The notes: generated by a model not told the origin, from the sequence alone. Positions 35,541-44,924 are shown, counted from the first letter of the stretch. The stretch: DNA of 64,000 bases from Collinsella sp. TF05-9AC (GCF_003438495.1 NZ_QSSH01000002.1:96045-160044); one strand, 5' to 3'. Translations and numbers: made by a program.

Positions 35541-37251
35541 AAAAGCGAAGACGGTCAATGTCCTTGAGGGGCCGATAACCGAGTCGTGCGCCGAGTTTCC
35601 CGCGCGCCACGTGTTTATCAAGTGCCCGGAGTGCCGCCGTGTGATCGATGAGGCACGCCTGCACGACAACCTCGAGGTCTGCCCTCGTTGCGGCAAACAC
35701 TTTCGCGTGAGCGGTCGCGCGCGCATGCGCATGACGGTCGACGAGGGCACGTTTGAGGAATGGGATGCCAATCTGGCGTCGGAAGACTTCCTCTCGTTTC
35801 CCGGCTATGCCGACAAGCTCAAGAGCGTGAGCGAGCGTTCGGGCGAGCGCGATGCCGTTGTGTGCGGCAGGGGCAAAATCTGCGGTTGCGATACCGCGCT
35901 CTTCTTTATGGACGCCAACTTTATGATGGGCTCGATGGGCTCCGTGGTGGGCGAGAAGATCTGTCGCGCATTTGAGCGTGCGACCGAGCTGGGATTGCCG
36001 GTTGTCGGTTTTACCGTTTCGGGCGGTGCGCGCATGCAAGAGGGCGTGACATCGCTTATGCAGATGGCCAAGATTTCTGCGGCGGTTAGGCGTCACAGCG
36101 AAGCGGGCGGCCTGTATATCACGGTGCTCACCGACCCCACGACCGGAGGCGTAACCGCGAGCTTTGCCATGGAGGGAGACATTATCCTGGCCGAGCCAGA
36201 TGCCCTGACGGCATTTGCCGGCCCGCGCGTGATCGAGCAGAACATGCACAAGCGCCTGCCCAAGGGATTCCAGCGCTCAGAGTTTTTGCTGGAGCACGGC
36301 TTTTGCGATGCCGTTGTTCCGCGTGGCGAGATTGCGCTTACGGTAGGCGAGCTGCTGGCGCTGCACGAAGGGCACGCGCCCGGCCTGGGGGCACCGCACG
36401 AGATCGTGCATGCGGGTCGCCGCGGTAAAAAGCTGGGACACTTATTCAAGCGCTCGACGGCACCAAAAACCGCGCTCGAGATTGTCAAGCAGACCCGCTC
36501 GGCAGATCGCGCCACGGCGGGTGAGATAATCTCGCTGGGCCTGGATGGATTTGTGGAGCTGCACGGCGACCGTTACTTTGGCGACGACGCCGCTGTGGTG
36601 GCTGGCATTGGCTGGAAAGACGGACGCCCCGTAACGGTCATCGCCATCGAGCGCGGCACCACGACCAAAGAGCGTATGCGCCGCAACTTTGGCATGGCGC
36701 ATCCCGAGGGCTACCGCAAAGCGCGTCGCCTGATGCGCCAGGCCGAAAAGTTTGGTCGACCGGTTCTGTGCCTGGTCGATACTTCGGGCGCGTTTTGCGG
36801 CATCGGTGCCGAGGAGCGCGGCCAGGGCGAGGCGATTGCCCAGAATCTCATGGAGATGAGCGGCCTTAAGACGCCGATTGTCTCGGTGGTGACAGGCGAG
36901 GGCGGCTCTGGTGGCGCGCTGGCGCTATCCGTGGCCGACCGCATCCTGATGCTTTCGAGCTCGGCCTATTCGGTCGTGAGCCCTGAGGCCTGTGCGTCGA
37001 TCCTGTGGAAGGATACCGAGCGCGCGAATGAGGCCGCCGAGGCGCTTAAGCTCACGGCTCCCGACCTGTTGGCGCTCGGCATCATCGACGGCATTGTTGA
37101 CGATAGGGGTCTGTCGCATGAGGAGATCGCCGGTGCCGTCATGTCCTCGGCATTTGATGCCTTCGATACACTTGGGCGGCTCGACGACGCGACCCTCACA
37201 AACCTCCGCTACGAAAAGTACCGCGCAATCGGTCAGTACCGCACGATGTGA
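35527..37251 (+). CDS. accDA: Acetyl-CoA carboxylase carboxyltransferase, fused beta-alpha (AccD-AccA)
   Basis: Transfers the carboxyl group from biotin to acetyl-CoA. The 574-residue protein joins both subunits usually made separately. Residues 1 to about 285 are AccD with the four-Cys zinc finger (CPEC...CPRC) and GGARMQEG. Residues from about 316 are AccA with FVELHGDRYFGDDAAVVAGI, GAFCGIGAEERGQGEAIA and GEGGSGGALAL. The usual N-terminal helical extension of AccA is missing, replaced by a short linker. Its stop codon lies inside a short palindromic repeat (37246-37277). Confidence 0.94.
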
Positions 37252-37278
37252 CAAGGGGACAGCCCGCATGTCACATTG
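37246..37278. repeat. GGGGACAG palindromic repeat at the 3' end of accDA
   Basis: ATGTGAC (37246-37252) and GTCACAT (37271-37277) flank GGGGACAGCCCGC. The accDA stop is part of the repeat. A close relative lies at 38514-38543, so the EIIC gene is flanked by direct copies about 1.26 kb apart. Confidence 0.6.
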
Positions 37279-37291
37279 GGAAAGGCGTTCC

Positions 37292-38506
37292 ATGTCACAA
37301 GTTTCTAACACCTCGTTTACAACGACGGTTTCATCAAACGCCATGGCCGTGGTGGACTATCTGTCCAAAAGCATGATGTCGGCGCTGCCGTTTATTGTCT
37401 GCGCGGCGTTGTTCCGCACCGTCGCCGTCATTATGGGCGAAGGCATGCTGGGCCTATGGTCTGCCGATTCCGAAATCTATCGCCTGTTCTACAGTTGGCT
37501 CTATAACGCCGGCTACTACTTTTTGCCCATTTATCTTGGTTGGGCGGCCGCCCGCCAGCTCGGTTGCTCGGAGCAGCTGGGCATGATGCTGGGCGGCGTA
37601 TTGATTGCGCCCGATCTGCTTAAGCTCGTCGATGCCGCATCGACGACGGGGGCATCGATGACTTCCGTGTATGGTCTGCTTCCCGCGCCGGTCAATGATT
37701 ACACGACGACTGTTATTCCGGTTCTCATCTCGGCGCCCGTGCTATGGCGAGTGGAGTGTTTCTTTAAGCGCGTTATCCCTAGGGCCGTGGCGTTTTCGTT
37801 TGTTCCGTTTGCGACCATGCTTGTCATGGTTCCGGTTTCGCTGTGTATTACGGCACCGGCGGGCAGCTATCTGGGCATGCTGTTGGGCCAGCTTATGTTT
37901 ATGCTTGGCAATTCCGGTGGCATCGTGTCGCTGCTCACGCTCATGGGGCTTGCTGCGGGCTGGGAGTTCCTAAAGATCGCCGGCGTCAGCAACGTTGTCC
38001 TATCGCTCGCCTATGCGCAGTTTATGAGTGTGGGAACGGATTCGTGCATCCTGATCGCCGCGACGATGGCAACGTTCGCCGTTTGGGGCATGCCCTTTGG
38101 CGCGTCGCTTCGCGTTGCGGATAAGGACGAGAAGGCGCTCATGCTGGGCTATTCAATCTCGGGTGTTCTTGGCGGCGTAAGCGAGCCGGCGCTGTACGGT
38201 TGCGGCTTTAAATATGGCAGGTGCCTGACGTGCATGGCCATTGGCGGCGCCGTCGGAGGCCTTGTTGCGGCCGTGGGCCACGTTACGGCCTATACCATCG
38301 GCATGACGAATGTCCTTATGGTCATTGGCTTTGCCACGGGCGGCATCTCGAACCTGCTGTGGTGCTGCGCTGCCGGCGGTGTGGCATTTGCGGTGTCTGC
38401 GGCGCTGAGCTACTGCTTTGGCGTGGTGCCGGCGAAGGGGCGGGCGGCAGAAGACGGAGCCGATTTGCCCGAAACCTCGAAGAGCGCGGCCGAAGCAAGC
38501 GCATAA
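37292..38506 (+). CDS. PTS transporter subunit EIIC (stand-alone)
   Basis: Membrane permease domain of a sugar PTS (glucose/sucrose superfamily), 404 residues. It has about ten hydrophobic segments and the family-like stretches YFLPIYLGWAAARQLG and SGVLGGVSEPALYG. No EIIB cysteine domain or EIIA is fused or adjacent, so it would need partners encoded elsewhere. ATG 37292 is chosen because GGAAAGG lies 6 nt upstream; ATG 37268 would add 8 residues that derive from the repeat. It probably has its own transcript, bounded by repeats. Confidence 0.8.
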   Translation: MSQVSNTSFTTTVSSNAMAVVDYLSKSMMSALPFIVCAALFRTVAVIMGEGMLGLWSADSEIYRLFYSWLYNAGYYFLPIYLGWAAARQLGCSEQLGMMLGGVLIAPDLLKLVDAASTTGASMTSVYGLLPAPVNDYTTTVIPVLISAPVLWRVECFFKRVIPRAVAFSFVPFATMLVMVPVSLCITAPAGSYLGMLLGQLMFMLGNSGGIVSLLTLMGLAAGWEFLKIAGVSNVVLSLAYAQFMSVGTDSCILIAATMATFAVWGMPFGASLRVADKDEKALMLGYSISGVLGGVSEPALYGCGFKYGRCLTCMAIGGAVGGLVAAVGHVTAYTIGMTNVLMVIGFATGGISNLLWCCAAGGVAFAVSAALSYCFGVVPAKGRAAEDGADLPETSKSAAEASA

Positions 38507-38513
38507 ATCGATC

Positions 38514-38543
38514 GACAAAGGGACAGTCCTGCATGTCACATTC
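38514..38543 (+). repeat. GGGACAG repeat downstream of EIIC
   Basis: GGGACAGTCCTGCATGTCAC matches the element before the gene except for a few bases; the left palindromic half is degraded here. Confidence 0.55.
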
Positions 38544-38544
38544 C

Positions 38545-38577
38545 AAGGTCGTGGCCCATGTGGGTTGCGGCCTTTTT
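38545..38577 (+). terminator. Terminator after the EIIC gene
   Basis: AAGGTCG pairs with CGGCCTT, with an inner CCCA/TGGG helix, followed by five T residues. Confidence 0.6.
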
Positions 38578-38656
38578 GTATCTGGGGGACAAAGTGGCTA
38601 CACTACAATCCGTTTGAGCAATAGATATATAGGTAGTACCGTGGGGGCGGATGTAG

Positions 38657-39811
38657 ATGGTCGAGTGGATTGTTAAGCGTGCGCAGGGCGACCGTGCGCG
38701 CGTGGGCACGTTGACGGGCGTGGTGTGTATTCTCGCCAATGTGGCACTATGCGCTGCGAAGGGCGTAATTGGCGTGCTGTCGGGATCGGTTTCGATTGTG
38801 GCGGATGCCATGAACAACCTGTCCGATGCAAGCTCGAATATCGTGAGCGTGCTGGGCTTTAAGCTGGCGAGCAAGCCGGCCGACCCCGAGCATCCTTACG
38901 GCCACGGTCGCTACGAGTATCTCTCGGGTTTGGTCGTGGCGGCGCTCGTGCTGCTTATTGGCATCGAACTGGTGAAGTCCTCGGTGGAGCGTATTGTCAA
39001 CCCGGAGCCTGTCGAGTTCTCGCTTGCCCTGGTGGCGGTCCTGGCACTTTCGATGGTTGTAAAGCTGTGGATGGCGGCCCTCAACCAAAAGCTCGGCGAT
39101 CGCATTGAGTCCGAGACGCTGCATGCGACCGCGCAGGATTCCAAGAACGATGTCCTTGCCACAGGCGCCGTGTTGGCGTGCGCAATTGTTTCGCAGGTGA
39201 CGCACATCAATCTTGACGCATGGGTCGGCCTTGCCGTTGGCGCCTATATTGGCTGGAGCGGTTTTGAGCTCATCCAGGATACGGTGAGCCCGCTTTTGGG
39301 CCAGTCGCCCGATCCTAAGCTGGTCAAGCACATTCGAGACAAGATCATGAGCTATCCCGGCGTTTTGGGCGTTCACGATTTGATGGTTCACGACTACGGC
39401 CCGGGCAGGAAGTTTGCAAGTGCGCATGCCGAGATGGCGGCCGAGGACAGCCCGTTGGAAAGTCACGACACGCTCGATAACATCGAGCAGTCGTTTAGGG
39501 ACGAAGACGGCATGATCGTTACGATTCACTACGATCCCATCGTGACCGATGACCCCAAGCTGGCGAGCATGCGCTTGCGCATTCACGCCATGGCCCAGGA
39601 GATCGATAGCCGCCTCTCGATTCATGACCTGCGCTGCGTGCCGGGTCCTACGCACACCAACGTGATCTTTGACTGCGTGCGTCCCTCGGATCTGCAGATG
39701 AGTGCCGAAGACGTAAAGCACGCGCTGACACAACGGGTCGAATCAGAATATCCCAAGTCGATTGCCAAGATTACGATCGACGAAGACTACGTAGGGCATA
39801 CCCACGAGTAA
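38657..39811 (+). CDS. Cation diffusion facilitator (CDF) metal exporter
   Basis: Proton-coupled exporter of divalent metals; 384 residues. Six membrane segments (about residues 15-210) are followed by a cytoplasmic domain. The transport-site quartets read N-x3-D in NNLSD (second membrane segment) and D-x3-D in DSKND (fifth). This departs from the His-containing zinc site and is reported in manganese-type CDF proteins, so Mn is a reasonable guess. The C-terminal part is longer than in FieF. GTAGATG-like spacing precedes ATG 38657; the ribosome site is weak. Confidence 0.87.
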   Translation: MVEWIVKRAQGDRARVGTLTGVVCILANVALCAAKGVIGVLSGSVSIVADAMNNLSDASSNIVSVLGFKLASKPADPEHPYGHGRYEYLSGLVVAALVLLIGIELVKSSVERIVNPEPVEFSLALVAVLALSMVVKLWMAALNQKLGDRIESETLHATAQDSKNDVLATGAVLACAIVSQVTHINLDAWVGLAVGAYIGWSGFELIQDTVSPLLGQSPDPKLVKHIRDKIMSYPGVLGVHDLMVHDYGPGRKFASAHAEMAAEDSPLESHDTLDNIEQSFRDEDGMIVTIHYDPIVTDDPKLASMRLRIHAMAQEIDSRLSIHDLRCVPGPTHTNVIFDCVRPSDLQMSAEDVKHALTQRVESEYPKSIAKITIDEDYVGHTHE

Positions 39812-39850
39812 GGCTATGCCGGCAAAGCAGGTTATGCAGAAGGGGAGAGC

Positions 39851-40477
39851 ATGAAGAAGCTGTATCTACTCCGCCACGGTCAGACGGAGTTCAACGTCAA
39901 AAAGCTGGTCCAGGGCCGCTGCGATTCACCGCTCACCGACTTAGGCCGTCAGCAAGCCGGGATGGCAGCCGCATGGCTCAAAGCCCACGGCGTCGTCCCC
40001 GACAAAGTGGTCTCATCACCCTTAGGCCGAGCCATGGACACGGCAAGTCTCGTCGCATGCGAGCTCCTCGGCCCGGACGCAGCAGCCGAGCCCTGCGAAG
40101 GCATTATCGAGCGCTGCTACGGCTCCTTCGAAGAAGGCCCGCACGGCGCGCTGCCCACCGACGTCTGGGATCCGGGCGAGGACCTGGTCCCCTTCGGAGG
40201 AGAAGGAAGCCAGGCGCTGCAAGAACGTATGGTGGATGCGCTTACCAATATCATGGGCTCCGAGGGCATCGAAACCCTTCTAGCAGTAAGCCACGGCAGC
40301 GCCAGCCGCCAATTTATCAAGGCCGCAGCCCCAGAGGGCTTCGAGCTTCCAACAAAACTCCCCAACTGCGCCATCATGATCTTCGATTTCGATGAGGCAA
40401 AGCCACAAGCAGAAGGCGAACCGTCCCAATGCAAGTTCACCCTCCAGCAAATAGTGGACCCCCAACAAAGTCATTAG
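39851..40477 (+). CDS. Histidine phosphatase family protein (phosphoglycerate-mutase-like)
   Basis: A 208-residue member of the branch-1 histidine phosphatases. It has the RHG nucleophile motif LYLLRHGQTEFN, a conserved Arg region SSPLGRAMDT and the second His in LLAVSHGSASRQF. Substrates range from phosphoglycerate to alpha-ribazole phosphate and cannot be chosen here. AGGGGAG precedes ATG. From about 39940 the gene uses A- and C-ending codons (tta, cta, gca, caa, gaa) unlike its neighbours, and it stops 36 nt before a long palindrome. Confidence 0.85.
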   Translation: MKKLYLLRHGQTEFNVKKLVQGRCDSPLTDLGRQQAGMAAAWLKAHGVVPDKVVSSPLGRAMDTASLVACELLGPDAAAEPCEGIIERCYGSFEEGPHGALPTDVWDPGEDLVPFGGEGSQALQERMVDALTNIMGSEGIETLLAVSHGSASRQFIKAAAPEGFELPTKLPNCAIMIFDFDEAKPQAEGEPSQCKFTLQQIVDPQQSH

Positions 40478-40513
40478 CCTGAGCGAGCAAGGTTTAGCAG
40501 ACATCAACGTGGC

Positions 40514-40676
40514 GTTCCCAGTGTGCGGCGGAGGGGGCGGGCCTGAGACATATTAAGGTTGTCGCGAGTTCCGCACGAACAGGAGAGCACTTAATGTGCT
40601 CTCCGTCGTGAGCAGGACTGTAGAGCAGCAACCTTAATATGTCTCAGGCCCGCCCCCTCCGCCGCACACTGGGAAC
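40514..40676. repeat. Long palindromic element, copy 3 (upstream of rplC)
   Basis: Arms at 40514-40560 and 40630-40676 are perfect 47-bp inverted repeats. They enclose the same core as copy 2, with the hairpin changed to GGAGAGCAC-TTAAT-GTGCTCTCC (40582-40604). Both sides of the stem changed together, so base pairing is retained. Flanking core words GTCGCGAGTTCCGCACGA and AGGACTGTAGAGCAGC are conserved. Confidence 0.92.
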
Positions 40677-40726
40677 GTGCCACACACTTTACCTGCGTAA
40701 ACAATGTGAGTGAAATATGAATCTCG

Positions 40727-40752
40727 ATGGATACGCCCGCAGCCGTGTATAC
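40727..40752 (+). promoter_or_regulatory. Shared r-protein promoter motif (rplC copy)
   Basis: Begins ATGGATACGCCCG and ends CGTGTATAC; 23 of 26 positions match the copy before rplB at 42592. The TATACT at 40748-40753 could serve as a -10. See findings. Confidence 0.55.
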
Positions 40753-40754
40753 TA

Positions 40755-40936
40755 AACAGCTGTGTGTAACCAGGGGAGTATTCTGGCTGGACAAAATGCC
40801 TGCTTAATAGGGTTGTCAGGTAGTCCGGGCGAAATACAAGGCTGGGGAGCACGTCGTGTAAGTAGTGGTCCTCTAGGGGCGTACGCTCGGTGGTGTACGC
40901 ATTGTCCCAAGACCACGCGAGAGTTGGGATCATATC
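40755..40936 (+). ncRNA. Structured 5' leader of the rplC operon (candidate autoregulatory RNA)
   Basis: The roughly 180-nt leader contains nested helices: CCAG/CTGG near 40780, CCTG/CAGG near 40800-40820, and an outer GTGGTC (40865)/GACCAC (40911) stem enclosing GCGTAC/GTACGC. The operon encodes L4, which represses its own operon through a leader in other bacteria. The structure is seen by eye and the family is unassigned. Confidence 0.4.
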
Positions 40937-41557
40937 TTGATCAGCATGATTCTCGGCCGCAAGATTGGCATGACCCAGGTTTGGGACGAGGACGACAACG
41001 TCGTTCCCGTCACGGTCATCCAGGCTGGCCCCTGCGCTGTCTCGCAGGTTAAAACTCAGGCAACCGACGGCTATGACGCCGTCCAGATCGGTTTCGGCGA
41101 CATCAAGGCCAAGAACGTGAACAAGCCCATGGCTGGTCACTTCGCCAAGGCTGGCGTCGAGCCTGTCCGCTTCCTTCGTGAGGTCCGCGTCGAGAACGGC
41201 GAGGAGCACAAGGTCGGCGAGGTCGTCACCGTCGCTGATTTCGCTGATGTCGAGAAGGTCGACGTCATCGGTACCTCCAAGGGTAAGGGCTTCCAGGGTC
41301 GCATCAAGCGCTGGGGTCAGCGCCGCGGTCCTATGACGCATGGTTCTCACTTCCAGCGTCACCCCGGTTCTATCGGTCAGTGCGCCTATCCTGCGCGCGT
41401 CCTCAAGGGCGTCAAGATGGCCGGTCACATGGGTAACGAGCGCGTTACCGTCAAGAACCTTTCCGTTGTCCGCATCGATGCCGAGCAGAACCTCATCTTG
41501 GTCAAGGGCGCTGTCCCGGGTGCCAAGAATGGTCTCGTCGCCATCCGTATGGCCTAA
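40937..41557 (+). CDS. rplC: 50S ribosomal protein L3
   Basis: Early-assembly 23S rRNA protein, 206 residues. [16 protein letters not shown] and [11 protein letters not shown]...[12 protein letters not shown] are family signatures. TTG 40937 has GGGAT 6 nt upstream; an in-frame ATG at 40946 would remove three residues and lacks a ribosome site at suitable distance. It leads the operon because rpsJ is encoded 14 kb away. Confidence 0.95.
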   Translation: MISMILGRKIGMTQVWDEDDNVVPVTVIQAGPCAVSQVKTQATDGYDAVQIGFGDIKAKNVNKPMAGHFAKAGVEPVRFLREVRVENGEEHKVGEVVTVADFADVEKVDVIGTSKGKGFQGRIKRWGQRRGPMTHGSHFQRHPGSIGQCAYPARVLKGVKMAGHMGNERVTVKNLSVVRIDAEQNLILVKGAVPGAKNGLVAIRMA

Positions 41558-41603
41558 GGGCCCAGCCCATTTAGCCCAGCGTCATACCAAGGAGAACACT
41601 TAA

Positions 41604-42230
41604 ATGGCAAAGTTTGAAGTAAAGAACAGCGAGGGCAAGAAGGTCGCCGAGGCCGAGCTCGCCGCTGAGGTGTACGGCATCGAGCCGAACATCCACGTTA
41701 TGCACCACATCGTCAAGTGCCAGATGGCCTCTTGGCGTCAGGGCACCCAGTCTGCTAAGGGTCGCTCTGAGGTTTCCGGTGGCGGCAAGAAGCCTTGGCG
41801 TCAGAAGGGCACCGGCCGTGCCCGCCAGGGTTCCATCCGTGCTGCCCAGTGGCGTCACGGTGGCGTTGTCTTCGCCCCCAAGCCCCGTTCCTACGCTAAG
41901 CGTATGAACAACAAGGAGGTCAAGCTGGCTATGCGCTCCGCGCTGTCCGCCAAGCTGGCCGATGGCGAGCTCGTGCTCGTCGACGACTACGGCTTCGAGA
42001 AGCCTTCCACCAAGGCTGCCGTCGCCATGCTCAAGGCTCTCGGTCTTGAGGGCAAGCGTCTGACCATCATCGTTCGCGATGAGGACGTCAACGCCTACCT
42101 GTCGTTCCGCAACATTCCCAAGACGTTCATCATCACCGCTGACGAGGCCAACACCTACGATCTCGTCAACAACAACGCCGTGTTGATGCCCGCCGACATC
42201 GCCGCTCACTTCGGGGAGGTGCTTGCATAA
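41604..42230 (+). CDS. rplD: 50S ribosomal protein L4
   Basis: 208 residues. It binds 23S domain I and lines the exit tunnel with its extended loop (GGGKKPWRQKGTGRARQGS). In enterobacteria it also represses its own operon, which makes the structured leader upstream of rplC relevant. AAGGAG precedes ATG. Its stop TAA abuts the ATG of rplW. Confidence 0.96.
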   Translation: MAKFEVKNSEGKKVAEAELAAEVYGIEPNIHVMHHIVKCQMASWRQGTQSAKGRSEVSGGGKKPWRQKGTGRARQGSIRAAQWRHGGVVFAPKPRSYAKRMNNKEVKLAMRSALSAKLADGELVLVDDYGFEKPSTKAAVAMLKALGLEGKRLTIIVRDEDVNAYLSFRNIPKTFIITADEANTYDLVNNNAVLMPADIAAHFGEVLA

Positions 42231-42518
42231 ATGACCGCCCACGAGATCATCATCCGTCCGATCGTGTCCGAGCGTTCCTTCTCCGGCATGGAGCTGAACA
42301 AGTACACGTTCGAGGTCGCCAAGGATGCTAACAAGTATCAGATCAAGGACGCTGTCGAGGAGATCTTCGGCGTCAAGGTCGTTCGCGTGAACACCCTGAC
42401 GGTCAAGCCCAAGACCAAGCGCGTGCGCTATGTCGCCGGCAAGACCCGTTCTTGGAAGAAGGCCATCGTCACGCTGGCCGAGGGCGACACCATCGAGGTC
42501 TTTGGCAACCAGGCCTAA
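42231..42518 (+). CDS. rplW: 50S ribosomal protein L23
   Basis: Exit-tunnel rim protein that docks trigger factor and SRP; 95 residues, with IIIRPIVSERSF at the N-terminus and the RNA-binding loop VNTLTVKPKTKRVR. It starts directly after the rplD stop (TAA-ATG), with a GGGGAGG site inside rplD. A gap with a hairpin and a promoter-like motif follows before rplB. Confidence 0.96.
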   Translation: MTAHEIIIRPIVSERSFSGMELNKYTFEVAKDANKYQIKDAVEEIFGVKVVRVNTLTVKPKTKRVRYVAGKTRSWKKAIVTLAEGDTIEVFGNQA

Positions 42519-42536
42519 GACTCGCTGCTGTTGAGT

Positions 42537-42582
42537 GAGCTCATGCCTCCCAAATAGGGGAGGCGGGAGCTCAAGGTTTTGG
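42537..42582 (+). terminator. Attenuator-like hairpin between rplW and rplB
   Basis: TGAGCTC and GAGCTCA enclose GCCTCCC/GGGGAGGC, followed by AGGTTTTG. The T-tract is short, so partial termination or processing is more likely than a full stop. Confidence 0.5.
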
Positions 42583-42591
42583 GCGTATTAA

Positions 42592-42617
42592 ATGGACACG
42601 CCCGGAACCGTGTATAC
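42592..42617 (+). promoter_or_regulatory. Shared r-protein promoter motif (rplB copy)
   Basis: ATGGACACGCCCG...CGTGTATAC, nearly identical to the motif before rplC. It contains an ACACG/CGTGT inverted repeat with an 8-nt spacer. It follows the attenuator-like hairpin, as expected for a second internal promoter or an operator. Confidence 0.5.
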
Positions 42618-42697
42618 GTCCGGTGTCATCGCACCCGAGGCAGAACCTCGAATCCCTGTCTGCGATGGCTAACGGATTCCTATTGAAAGGGATTGTA

Positions 42698-43528
42698 ATG
42701 GCTGTAAAGCACCTTAAGCCGACCTCCGCTGGTAGGCGTTGGCAGACGATCTCCGACTTCTCCGAGATCACCTGCACCAAGCCCGAGAAGTCTCTTCTCG
42801 AGCCCCTGCCCAAGAAGGCCGGTCGTAACAACAACGGCCGCATCACCACCCGCCACCAGGGCGGCGGCGTGAAGCGTCGTTACCGCGTGATCGACTTCAA
42901 GCGCAACAAGGACGGCGTGCCCGCCAAGGTTGCCACGATCGAGTACGATCCGAACCGTTCCGCTCGCATCGCTCTGCTGCACTACGCTGACGGTGAGAAG
43001 CGCTACATCCTGGCCCCCAAGGGCCTCGAGGTCGGTCAGACCATCATGTCCGGTTCTGACGCCGACATCAAGCCGGGCAACGCTCTGCCCCTCGCCGACA
43101 TCCCCGTCGGTACGCTCATCCACGCCGTCGAGTTCCAGCCGGGCAAGGGCGCTGCTATCGCCCGTTCCGCCGGTAACTCCTGCCAGCTGATGGGTAAGGA
43201 GGGCAAGTACGCCATCGTCCGTATGCCTTCCTCCGAGATGCGCCGCATCCTCGTTACCTGCCGCGCCACCGTCGGTGAGGTCGGCAACGCCGATCACTCC
43301 AACATCGTCATCGGCAAGGCCGGCCGTAAGCGTCACATGAACGTGCGCCCGACCGTCCGCGGTACCGTCATGAACCCTGTCGACCACCCGCACGGCGGTG
43401 GCGAGGGCAAGAACCACACCTCTGGTCGTCCCTCCGTTACCCCCTGGGGTAAGCCGACGAAGGGCCTTCGTACGCGCAAGAAGAAGAAGGTCTCGAACCA
43501 GCACATCATTCGTCGCCGTAAGAAGTAA
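42698..43528 (+). CDS. rplB: 50S ribosomal protein L2
   Basis: Peptidyl-transferase-centre protein of 276 residues. [20 protein letters not shown] and the invariant [13 protein letters not shown] with its functional His are present. ATG 42698 begins the family N-terminus ([12 protein letters not shown]) behind AAAGGG; the frame from 42623 runs through the promoter motif region and is rejected. A 179-nt gap separates it from rplW, unusual inside an S10 operon. Confidence 0.96.
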   Translation: MAVKHLKPTSAGRRWQTISDFSEITCTKPEKSLLEPLPKKAGRNNNGRITTRHQGGGVKRRYRVIDFKRNKDGVPAKVATIEYDPNRSARIALLHYADGEKRYILAPKGLEVGQTIMSGSDADIKPGNALPLADIPVGTLIHAVEFQPGKGAAIARSAGNSCQLMGKEGKYAIVRMPSSEMRRILVTCRATVGEVGNADHSNIVIGKAGRKRHMNVRPTVRGTVMNPVDHPHGGGEGKNHTSGRPSVTPWGKPTKGLRTRKKKKVSNQHIIRRRKK

Positions 43529-43560
43529 TTTCGGATACCGAGTTTTAGGAGAAAGCACTT

Positions 43561-43821
43561 ATGAGCAGAAGTCTCAAAAAGGGCCCGTTCGTGGAGACTC
43601 GCCTTCTCTCGCGTATCACCGCGATGAACGAGGCTGGCAAGAAGGACGTCGTGAAGACCTGGTCCCGCGCGTCCACCATCTTCCCCGAGATGGTTGGTCA
43701 CACCATCGCCGTCCACGACGGCCGCAAGCATGTGCCCGTGTATGTTACCGAGTCCATGGTTGGTCACAAGCTCGGCGAGTTCGCGCCGACTCGTACGTTC
43801 CGTGGCCACAAGGCCAAATAG
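43561..43821 (+). CDS. rpsS: 30S ribosomal protein S19
   Basis: Small-subunit head protein, 86 residues, [12 protein letters not shown] at the start and [20 protein letters not shown] towards the end. AGGAG precedes ATG. It occupies the conserved position between rplB and rplV, 14 nt before rplV. Confidence 0.96.
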   Translation: MSRSLKKGPFVETRLLSRITAMNEAGKKDVVKTWSRASTIFPEMVGHTIAVHDGRKHVPVYVTESMVGHKLGEFAPTRTFRGHKAK

Positions 43822-43835
43822 GGGGTTAACCGTAA

Positions 43836-44207
43836 ATGGCAACTAAGTCTATTGAAACTGAGGCCACCGAGGTTCGCGCCGTCGCTAAGTACGTGCGTGT
43901 TTCCCCCAGCAAGGCCCGCCTGGTGGTCGATCTGATCCGCCGCAAGCCTGTCGCTCAGGCCTTCGACATCCTCCACTTCTGCGACCGCGCCGTCGCCGTG
44001 GATGTCGAGAAGGTTCTCCGTTCCGCCGTTGCGAACGCCGAGAACAACAATGGTCTGCGTGCCGACAACCTGGTTGTCGCCGCTGCCTATGTTGACGAGG
44101 GTCCGACGCTTAAGCGCATCCGTCCCCGCGCCAAGGGTTCCGCTTCTCGCATTCTGAAGCGTACTTCCCACATCACCGTCGTCGTTGCTCCTCGAAAGGA
44201 GGCGTAA
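43836..44207 (+). CDS. rplV: 50S ribosomal protein L22
   Basis: 123 residues. [20 protein letters not shown] and the extended beta-hairpin that reaches the exit tunnel ([18 protein letters not shown]) are intact. An N-terminal extension of about 14 residues precedes the family start. Its last codons overlap the AAAGGAGG site of rpsC. Confidence 0.96.
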   Translation: MATKSIETEATEVRAVAKYVRVSPSKARLVVDLIRRKPVAQAFDILHFCDRAVAVDVEKVLRSAVANAENNNGLRADNLVVAAAYVDEGPTLKRIRPRAKGSASRILKRTSHITVVVAPRKEA

Positions 44208-44213
44208 AGCTGT

Positions 44214-44924
44214 ATGGGTCAGAAAGTCTACCCCACCGGCTTCCGTCTTGGCATCACCGAGAACTGGCGCTCCCGCTGGTTCGCAGAGAAGGATTACGCT
44301 AAGACCCTCGGTAACGATCTCGAGATCCGCAAGTACCTCGAGAAGCGTCTTTCCCGCGCAGCTGTCTCCCGCGTCGAGATCGAGCGCGCTGGCGACAAGG
44401 TGAAGGTCATCATCCTCACCGCTCGCCCCGGCGTTGTCATCGGTAAGAAGGGTGCCGAGATCGATACCCTCCGCACCGAGCTCGAGAAGGTCGCTGGCGT
44501 CTCCAAGGGCCAGCTCTCCGTCGACGTTGTCGAGATCAAGCGCCCCGAGCTCGACGCCAACCTCGTTGCTCAGTCCATCGCTGAGCAGCTCGAGGGCCGC
44601 GTTGCCTTCCGTCGCGCTATGCGCAAGGCTGTCCAGTCCGCCCGCAAGGCCGGCGCCAAGGGCATCCGTATCCAGTGCTCCGGTCGTCTCGGCGGTGCCG
44701 AGATGGGCCGTCGTGAGTGGTACCGTGAGGGTCGCGTGCCTCTGCACACCCTCCGCGCCAAGATCGACTACGGCACGGCTGTCGCCAGCACCACCATGGG
44801 TGCCTGCGGCGTGAAGGTCTGGATCTACCTGGGCGAGAAGCTCCCGGGCCAGCCTGTTCCCAACCCTGCACTCGAGGGCTCTTCCCGTCCTCGTCGTCGT
44901 AACTCCGAGAGGAGGGGTCAGTAG
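44214..44924 (+). CDS. rpsC: 30S ribosomal protein S3
   Basis: mRNA-entry protein, 236 residues. [13 protein letters not shown] begins the protein; the KH-domain [11 protein letters not shown] segment and C-terminal [20 protein letters not shown] are normal. Its stop shares one base with the GTG start of rplP, so the two are translationally coupled. Confidence 0.96.
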   Translation: MGQKVYPTGFRLGITENWRSRWFAEKDYAKTLGNDLEIRKYLEKRLSRAAVSRVEIERAGDKVKVIILTARPGVVIGKKGAEIDTLRTELEKVAGVSKGQLSVDVVEIKRPELDANLVAQSIAEQLEGRVAFRRAMRKAVQSARKAGAKGIRIQCSGRLGGAEMGRREWYREGRVPLHTLRAKIDYGTAVASTTMGACGVKVWIYLGEKLPGQPVPNPALEGSSRPRRRNSERRGQ

